A stretch of 64,000 bases of DNA from Geoglobus acetivorans (GTDB lineage Archaea > Halobacteriota > Archaeoglobi > Archaeoglobales > Archaeoglobaceae), in NCBI RefSeq assembly GCF_039641995.1, contig NZ_CP087714.1:806001-870000 (forward strand), written 5' to 3'. The notes beneath the pieces were generated by a model. The model ran no database searches, had not been told where the DNA came from, and saw only the letters and a program-made list of their open reading frames with translations. Both the position numbers and the translations under genes were made by a program. Positions 52,015 to 60,510 of this stretch are shown piece after piece. The stretch's first letter is position 1; each line of letters starts with the position of its first letter.

Positions 52015-53340
52015 TATCATAGATTCGTTGACAGGGTGGATGAGTTGAAGGCTATGAAAGAAAAGCTTGACAGTGAAGCAATTCGAGCTTATCGTCATCC
52101 ACGGAAAGAAGAGAGTTGGAAAAACCAGGCTGGTTCTTGAGGCGGTGAGAGACAGAGAACATGTGTACTACCTCGCTGTCGAGGAGGATAACCTCAGACA
52201 CTTCAAGCGTGTTGCTTCCAAGCTTGCCCCTAAAATCTCCTACTCTCAGGAAGATTGGGAAACGTACTTCAATTTTCTGAAGGGTAAATTATTGTAATAG
52301 ATGAGTTTCCCAACCTGATTAAGGAGAATCCCCGAATCGTATCGCTCTTCCAGCATATTGTAGATCTAACCTTAAGCGGTACAGATACCAAGCTCATACC
52401 TTCTGGGCTCGTCTATATCCATGATACGTGACAGGGTTCTCAGTTACAAGAATCCGCTTTACGGAAGGAGGACCACCTCACTAAAACTGAAGCCTCTGAA
52501 CTTCTTCCACCTCATAGAGTTCTTCCCTCACCTCCAGTGGGAGGAGCTTGTGGAGATATACGGATTTGCAGACGGTATTCCTTGCTATCTTGAAAAAATC
52601 AAACTGCCGTTCTGGAAGTGGATTGAAAAAGAGCTGAAAACGCCAGACACCTTCCTGAAAGACGAACTTGATTTTCTGATGAAATATGAGCTCAGTGATA
52701 CAACAACTTACAAAAGGATTCTGGAGCCATTGTGCACGGCAAAAACACATCGAAGGAGGTAAGGGAGTACATAAAGGCTAAACATTCTGACATCACACAG
52801 TATCTGAAAAATCTCATGGAAACGGGGTTCGTTGTGAAAAAAGTCCCAGTAACAGAAAATGAAAGGCCAAAGAGGGGGAGATGCTTTATCGGAGATACCT
52901 TCGTTGCGTTCTGGTTCCGCTACATGTATCCGAACCTCTCTTCAAACGAGGAGGGAATTTTTGACATTGAAGAGCTAAAAAAGGATTATGCAAACTATCT
53001 GGGAACAGTTTTTGAAGGTATTGCTCGGCAATTCCTCATTGAACTCAACAAACGCGGATCTCTGCCTCTAAGATTCTCCAAGATTGGAGGGTGGTGGCAT
53101 AAAGCCGACGAAATTGATCTGGTTGCGCTGAACGAGCGTGAGGAAAAGGCTCTGATTGTTGAGGTCAAATGGCGGGAGCTGGGAAAAAACGAGACCAGTA
53201 AAATCCTTGAAGATCTGAGGGAGAAAGCAGAATTGATTGAACTTGAAGATTATGTGGTGTATTGGGGTATTGTTGCAAGGAAAGTTTCAGAAAGAAGTGA
53301 GCTTGTGGGGGATTTGAGAGATTTTTCACGGGTAGTTTAA
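52015..53340 (+). pseudogene. Broken archaeal AAA ATPase (DUF234-type C-terminus)
   Basis: Pieces in three frames join to one ~440-residue archaeal ATPase: FVDRVDELKAMKEKLDS, FELIVIHGKKRVGKTRLVLE (Walker A GKKRVGKT), IVIDEFPNL (Walker B), then RDRVLSYKNPLYGRRTTSLK, LNFFHLIEFFPHL, and a C-terminal DUF234 nuclease-like domain with WWHKADEIDLVALNERE and KALIVEVKW (residues of a PD-(D/E)xK type). Frameshifts lie near 52065-52085, 52290-52300, 52390-52420 and 52725-52745, none at A-runs. It is decayed. Confidence 0.78.
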
Positions 53341-53376
53341 TGCCTTATAGGGCAATATTTTTCAAATTGTACGGTT

Positions 53377-53407
53377 TAATAGTGGATAGAGTTAAATACT
53401 ACTATTA
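53377..53407 (+). promoter_or_regulatory. Operator/promoter of the second VapBC pair
   Basis: TAATAGT (53377-53383) and ACTATTA (53401-53407) are perfect inverted arms flanking the TATA-like GTTAAATAC (53391-53399). The ATG at 53421 is ~26 bases past the TATA centre. An AbrB-type antitoxin dimer bound here could shut off its own promoter, as is usual for such modules. Confidence 0.55.
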
Positions 53408-53420
53408 GCAAATTCCTACT

Positions 53421-53648
53421 ATGAAAGTCAGGGTTACAAGAAACTATCAGATAACAATTCCCGCGGAAATAAGGAGGAAAATCAACCTACAGCTTGGCGA
53501 AGTTGTTGATGTGACCTATGATGATGTAACGGGAGAGATAAGGATAAAAAAAGTCTCAGAAAAGAGAAAAACTCTGAAAATCGGGAAAAAGCTTGCTCCA
53601 GATGAGATTGAAAACTTGATAAGCATGGGCATGGACGAGTCACTATGA
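53421..53648 (+). CDS. AbrB/SpoVT-type VapB antitoxin
   Basis: The 75-residue protein has the AbrB swapped-hairpin DNA-binding domain: MKVRVTRNYQITIPAEIRRK (residues 1-20) and NLQLGEVVDVTYDDVTGEIR. It overlaps the PIN-domain toxin gene by 4 bp (ATGA). It probably binds both the toxin and its own promoter. Confidence 0.9.
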   Translation: MKVRVTRNYQITIPAEIRRKINLQLGEVVDVTYDDVTGEIRIKKVSEKRKTLKIGKKLAPDEIENLISMGMDESL

Positions 53649-54049
53649 AAGCGATCATAGATACGAATGTTCTCATTTACGACACGTTTGAAGACAGTAT
53701 TTATCATTCGCAGGCAAAACATCTTCTTGATGAACTCAATCACTGGTACATCCCGGCAATAGTCATTCACGAGTATGTCTGGGCGTTAAAATCACTAAAA
53801 ATTTCTTCCGAAATGGTGCTCTACAAGGTGGAAGAAATACTGAATCACCACAAATCCAGATTGCTCGAAAACACAGAATACGACATTCTATCCGCACTTG
53901 ATATCGTGGTTAAGGAGAACCTGAGTCTGTCAAGATACAACGATAAGGTTATTCTTTCAGCAGCAATAGAAAATAGAATGAGCATTGCCACATTTGACGA
54001 AAAGCTGAGAAAACAAGCCCTCTCTTCAGGAATAGGTGTTTTGCCCTGA
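53645..54049 (+). CDS. PIN-domain toxin VapC (second module)
   Basis: The 134-residue protein has the PIN acidic residues in AIIDTNVLIYDTFEDS (residues ~3-18), VIHEYVWALKSLK, LSRYNDKVILSAAIEN (~residues 97-112) and ATFDEKL. It is complete and coupled to the AbrB-type antitoxin, forming a VapBC toxin-antitoxin unit. The region 54050-54204 beyond it has no gene. Confidence 0.92.
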   Translation: MKAIIDTNVLIYDTFEDSIYHSQAKHLLDELNHWYIPAIVIHEYVWALKSLKISSEMVLYKVEEILNHHKSRLLENTEYDILSALDIVVKENLSLSRYNDKVILSAAIENRMSIATFDEKLRKQALSSGIGVLP

Positions 54050-54204
54050 TGACTTGGCCCCCCTCCATCCCCCTAAACCTAAAAATAAATTTTATCACAA
54101 ATCGTTAGAATTATCCAAGTTCCCACAAAAACTCTTTAAGGTTCGAAACCCAAGTAAGTATCATAAATAAGCGTTTTTGACCGTTTCTCAGGCATACAGA
54201 CCAA

Positions 54205-55386
54205 TCACAGCTTTATCTCAACTCCCTCAAACACGATTTCCGGGGTAAGCGTAACGCCAACCTGTCTCTGCTCCCTACCGAAGTGGCTTATCTTGCTCAG
54301 AAGGTCATAGATGTTACCGTAAATCATCGCTCCCTTCACGGCCCTGCCCCCGTAATAGGCGTTTCCGAGTTCGAGGCTGAAATCTCCGCTGACGAAGTTG
54401 GCTGTGTGAGCTCCGATAAGCGAGTGGACGTAAATCCCATCTGTCTCTCCCTTTTCTCCGTATTCGAGAATTATGTTCGATGGCGAGGTGGTGGGATATG
54501 CAGAGTAATCGTCTCTGAAACCGTTTCCTGTCGGGTTTTCGGGACTGTTCTTCAGATCCGAAATGAAGCCTTCCAGCACACCATTCATCACAAGCGTCTT
54601 GCTTTTCGCCGGAACGCCTTCATCGTCGAATGAGCATGAACCCATGCCGTATGGTATCAGAGGATCGTCTTTAACTGTAAGCTCTCCAAAAACGTTCTTG
54701 CCTACCCTGTCTGCCAGCAGAGATCTGCCCTTTTTAACGTTTTCGTAATAGAAAGCGGGATATAGAGCATGGCTCAAAAGCTGGTCAACTGCAATTGGTG
54801 AGAGTGTGACAGTGAACTTTCCGCTCTCCAGCCTGGCCCTCTGGCTGTCCATCCTTGCAAGCTCAAGGGCCCGCTCGGCAAAGTCCTCAGGCCTGAAATC
54901 GAGCCTCCTTGAACTGTGGTATTCGTATGCACTTCCACCGTTGAAAACAGCCTCTACGACAATCCCAACAGCGCTCTCCTTTTCAGAATAGTCCACCCCA
55001 CTGGAGTTCGTTATTCTCCTCTCTGTAACCTCAAACTCTATCTGGGCAGAAGATATGTTTCCTATGGATGTGATAGCTTCACACAAATCGTGGATTTCTT
55101 CAGATCCTATTTTTTCCACTTTTCTGTCAAATATATCCACTCTGGGAAGATTTTCCTTTTCTGGAAACTCTTTCAGCTCTTCCTGAGAATTTCGTGCGAG
55201 TTTTACTGCAAGTTCTTTCATTCCGTCGTCTATTTTGCTTCCCGAAACCATCGCCACCCTTCCATCGACAATAACCCTGAACGCCTCTCCTCTGGATGTT
55301 TTCTCGCCAATCTCTTTGATTTTGCTGTTCTCAATTGTTGCATATTTGCTGACCGTTCTTTCAACGTAAATCTCCCAGTGGTCCAT
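54205..55386 (-). CDS. PmbA/TldE-family protein
   Basis: The 393-residue protein is the PmbA (TldE) partner of TldD: SGVDYSEKESAVGIVVEAV, VTLSPIAVDQLLSHALYPAF (residues ~215-234), GMGSCSFDDEGVPAKSKTLV and ENPTGNGFRDDYS. It lacks the HExxxH zinc motif, as usual for TldE. TldD and TldE form a heterodimeric protease known in bacteria to process small peptides. The start at 55386 (MDHWEIYV) is immediately after the tldD stop. Co-transcribed with tldD, leftward. Confidence 0.9.
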   Translation of the reverse strand: MDHWEIYVERTVSKYATIENSKIKEIGEKTSRGEAFRVIVDGRVAMVSGSKIDDGMKELAVKLARNSQEELKEFPEKENLPRVDIFDRKVEKIGSEEIHDLCEAITSIGNISSAQIEFEVTERRITNSSGVDYSEKESAVGIVVEAVFNGGSAYEYHSSRRLDFRPEDFAERALELARMDSQRARLESGKFTVTLSPIAVDQLLSHALYPAFYYENVKKGRSLLADRVGKNVFGELTVKDDPLIPYGMGSCSFDDEGVPAKSKTLVMNGVLEGFISDLKNSPENPTGNGFRDDYSAYPTTSPSNIILEYGEKGETDGIYVHSLIGAHTANFVSGDFSLELGNAYYGGRAVKGAMIYGNIYDLLSKISHFGREQRQVGVTLTPEIVFEGVEIKL

Positions 55387-55387
55387 G

Positions 55388-56668
55388 CTACTCCCCTCCG
55401 ACAAACGCTTTTACAAGTGCGGGAGGTCCACCATCTGAGATCGGAACGGCCTGGCCTGCTTTCCCGCAGAACCCTGGATCAAACGAAATCTCATCCCCGA
55501 GCCTGATCTCTTTCAGAATTTCGAGAGTGTTTCCGCTTAAGGACACGTCTCTCACCATCCCCGCAACCTCGCCTTTACGAATCAGAAATCCGTACTGGGC
55601 GTTGAAGTGAAAGAAACCGGTTGCCGGGTTCGTCTCTCCTCCCCTTGAGCCGTAAAGCATAACACCCTCTTTTGCCTCCCCAATAAGCTCATCGAGGCTG
55701 TAATCTCCCGCTTCAATAAACGTGTTGCTCATCCTCACTATCGGTGGCTCAAGACCGTCTGCTCTCCCGTTTCCTGGTCTACCTCCAAGCCTTTTTCCGC
55801 TCTCTCTTGAATTGAGGAAGTTCTTCAGAATGCCGTTCTCTATAATGGGCGTTCTTTCAGCTTGATACCCTTCATCATCAAACGGATAAAAGCCGAATTC
55901 TTTCAGCGTCGGGTCATCATAAACACTGACGCTTTCGTCAGCCACCTTCTTCCCAATCATGTCTTTAAGCACTGTGGCGTTCTGGAGTACGTGGTCCCCC
56001 TCGACAGCGTGTCCGAAAGCTTCATGTATGAAAACACCCGTAAGTGAGGGATCCATTATCACGTTCATTCTTCCTGCCGGGGGAGAATCGGCGTTTGAGA
56101 GTTTTACAGCAATTTCAGCAACTTTGTCTGCCTTTTCCAACGCTTTTTCGGCAATTTCAAATCCCCCAACCGATAATTCTCTCTCTGAGTGGTACTGCAG
56201 CGTCTTGCCTTTCGCAAACGCCTGCATCACAATCCCACATCTCGGTACCCTGTAGTAAATGTCTCCTCCGTTTGAGCTAGTAATCCTTACTTCCCTAACG
56301 TTCTCAATATACACTATCCTCGTGCTTACGATTCCTTCAGCCCTGATCATACCTTCAAGCTCTCTCAGGAAGGCGATCTTGTCCTCTAACGCAATCCCCT
56401 CGAAATCTTTTTCAGGCTTTAAGACAAACCTGCCCTCAAAAGGCAGGTCATCCACATCAGCATTCCCTTTTCCCACTGCGCATTTCTCAGCCCTGTAAAG
56501 CCCCTCCTCATCCTCAACGTTTCCGGTGAAATATCCCCAGAAACCATTTTTAAGAACTCTGAACGCCTTCCCATGCTCTTTGACAGCTCTCGGCCTCTCT
56601 ATTTTACCATCCTCGAGACTGAGCTGAAGGGAATAAGCTTTAACCTCTCTGATCTCGTAATACCTCAT
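55388..56668 (-). CDS. tldD: TldD-family zinc metalloprotease
   Basis: The 426-residue protein has the HEAFGH zinc motif in GVFIHEAFGHAVEGDHVLQN (about residue 214), VYDDPTLKEFGFYPFDDEGY, RTPIIENGILKNFLNSRESG, and MLYGSRGGETNPATGFFHF. It is the catalytic half of the TldD/TldE protease. The gene is followed by pmbA with a gap of one base and overlaps the ArcS gene by 4 bp upstream, forming one leftward unit. Confidence 0.93.
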   Translation of the reverse strand: MRYYEIREVKAYSLQLSLEDGKIERPRAVKEHGKAFRVLKNGFWGYFTGNVEDEEGLYRAEKCAVGKGNADVDDLPFEGRFVLKPEKDFEGIALEDKIAFLRELEGMIRAEGIVSTRIVYIENVREVRITSSNGGDIYYRVPRCGIVMQAFAKGKTLQYHSERELSVGGFEIAEKALEKADKVAEIAVKLSNADSPPAGRMNVIMDPSLTGVFIHEAFGHAVEGDHVLQNATVLKDMIGKKVADESVSVYDDPTLKEFGFYPFDDEGYQAERTPIIENGILKNFLNSRESGKRLGGRPGNGRADGLEPPIVRMSNTFIEAGDYSLDELIGEAKEGVMLYGSRGGETNPATGFFHFNAQYGFLIRKGEVAGMVRDVSLSGNTLEILKEIRLGDEISFDPGFCGKAGQAVPISDGGPPALVKAFVGGE

Positions 56669-58215
56669 TGTATCTTCCTCCTGCTTATTATTGCCCTACC
56701 GTCGACCTCACCCATATATTTTCCCGGGATCATTGCCTGGCCAACGCCCGTGGTTGTGCTGTTGTAGTAAACAACCACATCGTTTGGCCTGATTTTTTCG
56801 TCAGCATTCAGCACCCCCTGGGAGAAGATAGTTCCTTTTACCTCAAACTCGGCTATCTCCACCGTGTAACTTCCGGCGTCTTTCAGATAAGTTGCAAGGG
56901 GGGCGTAGATGTCCAGATTCCCGTATCTCGGATCAACTCTCGCCACTCTCTCTTTTCTGAAGAACTCAAGTTCCGGGTATCTGCCTCTCACCCTGTCGAT
57001 TTCGAACTCGACACCAAACTGGTATCTCGTCATGTGTCTGAAAATTTCCTTGTATAGGTCGAATTTTTCCTTCTCTTCATTTTCGAGAACTCTTCTGAGA
57101 TCCTTCAGGTCTTCAAAGAATTCGATGTCCTTTCCGGCCATGTCTCCCGCTTTTTCAGCCACCTTTCTGTACCCGCCGTGGAGATATGCAACAACTCTCT
57201 CGAAACGATTTAGCAGTCCTGCCAGCTTTTCGGCAACAAAATCAACCTCCCAGTCGCTCCATACCCCTGTTGTGGGTGTGTCGTAAAATGCTATTGGGTA
57301 TATAAGCTCGAATTCCCTCGGTGAGATGAACGGGGATGAAATTATGACTTCATTGACCCCTTTCAGGGCTGATCCGAGAACGCTTCTGATTCTCCTGTGG
57401 GACTTTGAAAGCATGTACGGCTTTCTTGCAGAGCAGGGCAGAAGAAGAGCTATGTGGGACTGTGGGTCGTAGGTCTCGTAAAGTCTCTCGAAATAATACC
57501 TGAAATCAGGCCTGAAAAATGAGTCCTCTGAGTTGGGGTACACGGGAGATTTCCTGAACCTCGCAAATGGGCTGTCCGAAATTCTGTCGAAAATTCTCAA
57601 CATTGATGTGGTTTCGGGGCTGGCTTTTACCCTCATCTCTACAAGCTCCCTCAGCGATTCATTTCTCAATGCAGTTCTGGCGAGCTTGATTTCCTTCTGG
57701 AGGATGAGCGTGTTGTGTTCGGAGAGAAACTCAAAATCGTTTCTGTACTGCTCTCTGTTTATGCAGGCCTCACAGCTACATGGCAGCTCTTTCAAGCTTT
57801 CTATCTTTAATTCTCCTGCCTCTGTGAGATAAATTCCATCATAAGCTTTTTTCAGGGCAAGTGCGTTATCAAGGACGTCTGCCCCGGCATAGATGAGAAA
57901 TGCAGCATTCCATGGAAGTGCGATTGCTGGAACGTAGAGCGGTTCGCCGCCTTTTCCCGCTTCGAGAAGGATTTCAATTTTATCCTTTGGAAGTTCATTG
58001 CCCGTAACGGCCTTTTTGATCAGCCCACTTTTCAAAAAAGCTTCGTAAGTTTCCGGAAGAATCCTTCTAACGGCTTCAGGAGGTCTTCTTTCTGCAAGGG
58101 CTTCAAAAAATTCGACTTCGTTTTTGATTCTGATATCTATGAGGTGGGGAGTTATGAACTCTCCAATTTTGCCGAGCCTTGCAAAGCCATCCTGTTTTTC
58201 AATTCTGAATTTCAT
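56665..58215 (-). CDS. arcS: Archaeosine synthase ArcS (TgtA2-type) with PUA domain
   Basis: The 516-residue protein has a worn TGT-like N-terminal half with the zinc-type cluster LPCSCEACINREQYRND (residues ~148-164), the ArcS signature LLPCSARKPYMLSKSHRRIR (~residues 265-284) and a C-terminal PUA domain (DDVVVYYN; GQAMIPGKYMGEVDGRAI, ~residues 475-505). ArcS converts preQ0-modified tRNA at position 15 to archaeosine. It overlaps tgtA by 17 bp and tldD by 4 bp. Confidence 0.92.
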   Translation of the reverse strand: MKFRIEKQDGFARLGKIGEFITPHLIDIRIKNEVEFFEALAERRPPEAVRRILPETYEAFLKSGLIKKAVTGNELPKDKIEILLEAGKGGEPLYVPAIALPWNAAFLIYAGADVLDNALALKKAYDGIYLTEAGELKIESLKELPCSCEACINREQYRNDFEFLSEHNTLILQKEIKLARTALRNESLRELVEMRVKASPETTSMLRIFDRISDSPFARFRKSPVYPNSEDSFFRPDFRYYFERLYETYDPQSHIALLLPCSARKPYMLSKSHRRIRSVLGSALKGVNEVIISSPFISPREFELIYPIAFYDTPTTGVWSDWEVDFVAEKLAGLLNRFERVVAYLHGGYRKVAEKAGDMAGKDIEFFEDLKDLRRVLENEEKEKFDLYKEIFRHMTRYQFGVEFEIDRVRGRYPELEFFRKERVARVDPRYGNLDIYAPLATYLKDAGSYTVEIAEFEVKGTIFSQGVLNADEKIRPNDVVVYYNSTTTGVGQAMIPGKYMGEVDGRAIISRRKIQ

Positions 58216-59629
58216 TCAGGTATCTCCTCCATTTATCGTCAACAACAAGCCTGATTTTTTTATCCCTGTTGGCATCCATGAATTTTTTCAGCCCTTCAAC
58301 TGCCACAGTATACGCTTCATCTTCGAGATCGTCATACGTCTCGGCATGCCCAGCGGGATAACTCTCCATGAGCTCTGCAGGCACAACTCCAAACACCGGT
58401 CTCAGATAGAAATCCGCCGGAATTCCCGAGTCCGAGGAAATTACAATTTCATCTTTTTCGATTTCAACCTGCATGACCCTTTCCTGGTGCCTTTTTACGG
58501 CAGGCCTGAAAACGCTCTCCCTTCCCAGGTAAAAGAACACCTTTTTTGCAGAGGGGTCGTGCTTCTCCAGAAGCTCGAGGTGGTTCCTGATTTCTCTCCA
58601 CGCCTGGATCAGATAAGGATGTGCCCTTATTCTGCGCTCCACAAGTTCGAAAAGTTCATTGCTCTTTATTGCCTGCTTGACCCTTCTTATCTCTTCAAAG
58701 CTTACGTAAAGGTTGTGTTCCGCAATGAGATATGCTCTCTCGTTCTTGTTCATTTTCCTGAGCTCTTCAGGAGTGTGGTTGAGGCACACCGGGCATGAAC
58801 ATGGAAAATACTGAATTTCCTCGAGCTTCAGGGTTCCGTAGGGGGTGAGGTACCGATCGTCCTTTGCAAATAATGCATAGGCTGCCGAATCGAAGAGATC
58901 AATCCCCATCGCCGTGAACAACGCAAATATCATCGGATGTCCTGCACCAAATAGGTGAACGGGCTTTGTTGGGGTCAGGATGGACTTGCTGGCGAGGACG
59001 ATCTTTGCCACATCTGCGAACCTGTACGAGTCGAGAAGTGGAACGACAGCGCCTATGGCGAAAACGTCTCCGTTTAATCCGTTCGCTTCCCTGGCAGAGT
59101 GCCTTCTGAGTTCGGTGTGCGTTGAACCCTGTACGGGAATTGAGAGCAGGTTATCGTGTCCATAGCTCTCATGGATCTCCTCTGCCTCCTTCTCCCTCCT
59201 CAGCGTCTCTTCAAGATCGCTCATGGCAGTGCCGTATTCAGCATCCGGAGGAGTGGGGATGTCGAGAGGAGTAACAATATCGCTCTTTATCTCATTCTGG
59301 AATCTCACGATTTCGGAATTGGTTATCTCCACATCACCGTACACCATTAGCTGGAAGCTTCCACTGTCCGTCATGACGGGAATGTCCACGCCCAGAAGTC
59401 CATGCAGTCCTTTTTCAAGGGCGGTTTCCCTTAGCTTTCTGCTTCTGTATATGATGTATGAGTTCGTGATGAGAATCTCAGCACCGTATTTTTTCATGTC
59501 TGCTGGTGGAATGAACCTGATGTTGGGGTTTATGACCGGCATTAGAGCGGGAGTCTCGACCACCCCGTGGGGAGTTTGGAGTTTCCCGACTCTGCCCATA
59601 GCATCCTTTGCGGTTATTTCAAAACGCAT
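58199..59629 (-). CDS. tgtA: tRNA-guanine (archaeosine) transglycosylase TgtA, without PUA domain
   Basis: The 476-residue enzyme exchanges guanine-15 of tRNA for preQ0. Residues: MTDSGSFQLMVYGDVEITN with the catalytic Asp (residues ~84-102), SIPVQGSTHTELRRHSA, FAIGAVVPLLDSYRFADVA, and the zinc cluster YFPCSCPVCLNHTPEELR (~residues 270-287), with His in AEHNLY. It ends near residue 476 without the PUA domain seen in ~580-residue relatives; the adjacent ArcS carries the PUA. The two genes overlap and act in the same pathway. Confidence 0.95.
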   Translation of the reverse strand: MRFEITAKDAMGRVGKLQTPHGVVETPALMPVINPNIRFIPPADMKKYGAEILITNSYIIYRSRKLRETALEKGLHGLLGVDIPVMTDSGSFQLMVYGDVEITNSEIVRFQNEIKSDIVTPLDIPTPPDAEYGTAMSDLEETLRREKEAEEIHESYGHDNLLSIPVQGSTHTELRRHSAREANGLNGDVFAIGAVVPLLDSYRFADVAKIVLASKSILTPTKPVHLFGAGHPMIFALFTAMGIDLFDSAAYALFAKDDRYLTPYGTLKLEEIQYFPCSCPVCLNHTPEELRKMNKNERAYLIAEHNLYVSFEEIRRVKQAIKSNELFELVERRIRAHPYLIQAWREIRNHLELLEKHDPSAKKVFFYLGRESVFRPAVKRHQERVMQVEIEKDEIVISSDSGIPADFYLRPVFGVVPAELMESYPAGHAETYDDLEDEAYTVAVEGLKKFMDANRDKKIRLVVDDKWRRYLNEIQN

Positions 59630-59688
59630 AAGACGTAATGACCTCGCACGGTTATAAATATTTCATCAGGTTTAAAAATGGAATGGTG

Positions 59689-59802
59689 TTATTTCAGCAT
59701 CTTCTCGATATCCATTGCCTTTTTGAGGGTCAGCAGAAACATCGCCAGAACAACCAGCATGACCACGGTTGAGGCAAGAAAAACGGCGGTAAAATCACTC
59801 AT
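59689..59802 (-). CDS. Very small CcmD-like membrane protein (37 residues)
   Basis: The 37-codon frame [20 protein letters not shown] ... [12 protein letters not shown] has one membrane helix (residues ~6-24) and a short charged tail, as in CcmD heme-exporter peptides. It begins with ATG 59802, 8 bp inside the end of ccmC, with GGAGGTGATCC as ribosome-binding site. It is too short for most gene callers. In bacteria CcmD binds CcmC-type proteins in heme delivery. The identification rests on size, topology and position. Confidence 0.72.
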   Translation of the reverse strand: MSDFTAVFLASTVVMLVVLAMFLLTLKKAMDIEKMLK

Positions 59803-60433
59803 TCAGGATCACCTCCTCAAATCTGTCTAGCCTGTAATTTATTGCGGCATAAACAACAACAAGAAGTATGAACGAGGTTATGGCTATTCCCAGGGGCATT
59901 CCTATTTCGAGACTGATGCTTTCCACCTTGGGATGCAGGGAAAAGAATATCTGAGAGCTGAAGTAGCTGAATGGGATCGTCACGTAAGCGAAGATGGAAT
60001 ATATTGCTGAGATTCTTGCCCTATCGTCGGGCGCATCTATGCTCTGCCTCAGGGCATGATACGCTGCGTAAACGAACCAGGTTATCAGAACTGCCGTCTC
60101 TCTTGGATCCCAGTTCCAGAACGCTCCCCATGCAACGTTGGCCCAGATGCTTCCGCTTATGAGTGCAGCAGTTATCAGGTAGAAGCCCGCAACGGCAAAG
60201 TTTTTGGCTATAAGGTCATACCTGTAATCCCGTTTGATGAGGTACAGGATCGAGGCAGCCATTGTCACCGTGAACGCAAAAAAGGATCCTATGGCCGAGG
60301 GCAGGTGGAAGAATAATATCCTGTAGTTGTCCTTCAGGATGGGCGAAGGTGAGGGTGGAAGGTTCATTGCTGTGTACACTGCGAAGATGAACATCAACAC
60401 CGCAACTACTGCGATAGCCGCTATTTTTCGCAT
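59795..60433 (-). CDS. ccmC: Heme exporter/handling protein CcmC
   Basis: The 212-residue protein has six membrane helices and the tryptophan-rich heme motif [20 protein letters not shown] (residues ~107-126); external His residues ([23 protein letters not shown]) would ligate heme. CcmC passes heme to CcmE for c-type cytochrome assembly. Other ccm genes are not in the window. A small CcmD-like gene follows with an 8-bp overlap. Its presence fits an organism with many c-type cytochromes. Confidence 0.92.
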   Translation of the reverse strand: MRKIAAIAVVAVLMFIFAVYTAMNLPPSPSPILKDNYRILFFHLPSAIGSFFAFTVTMAASILYLIKRDYRYDLIAKNFAVAGFYLITAALISGSIWANVAWGAFWNWDPRETAVLITWFVYAAYHALRQSIDAPDDRARISAIYSIFAYVTIPFSYFSSQIFFSLHPKVESISLEIGMPLGIAITSFILLVVVYAAINYRLDRFEEVILNE

Positions 60434-60510
60434 GAAGTAAATCTAACTTCTTTTGTTTAAAAATCTAATCCAGCGAACTGACAGGAATTGATTTGTGTTT
60501 TCCGAATGGG

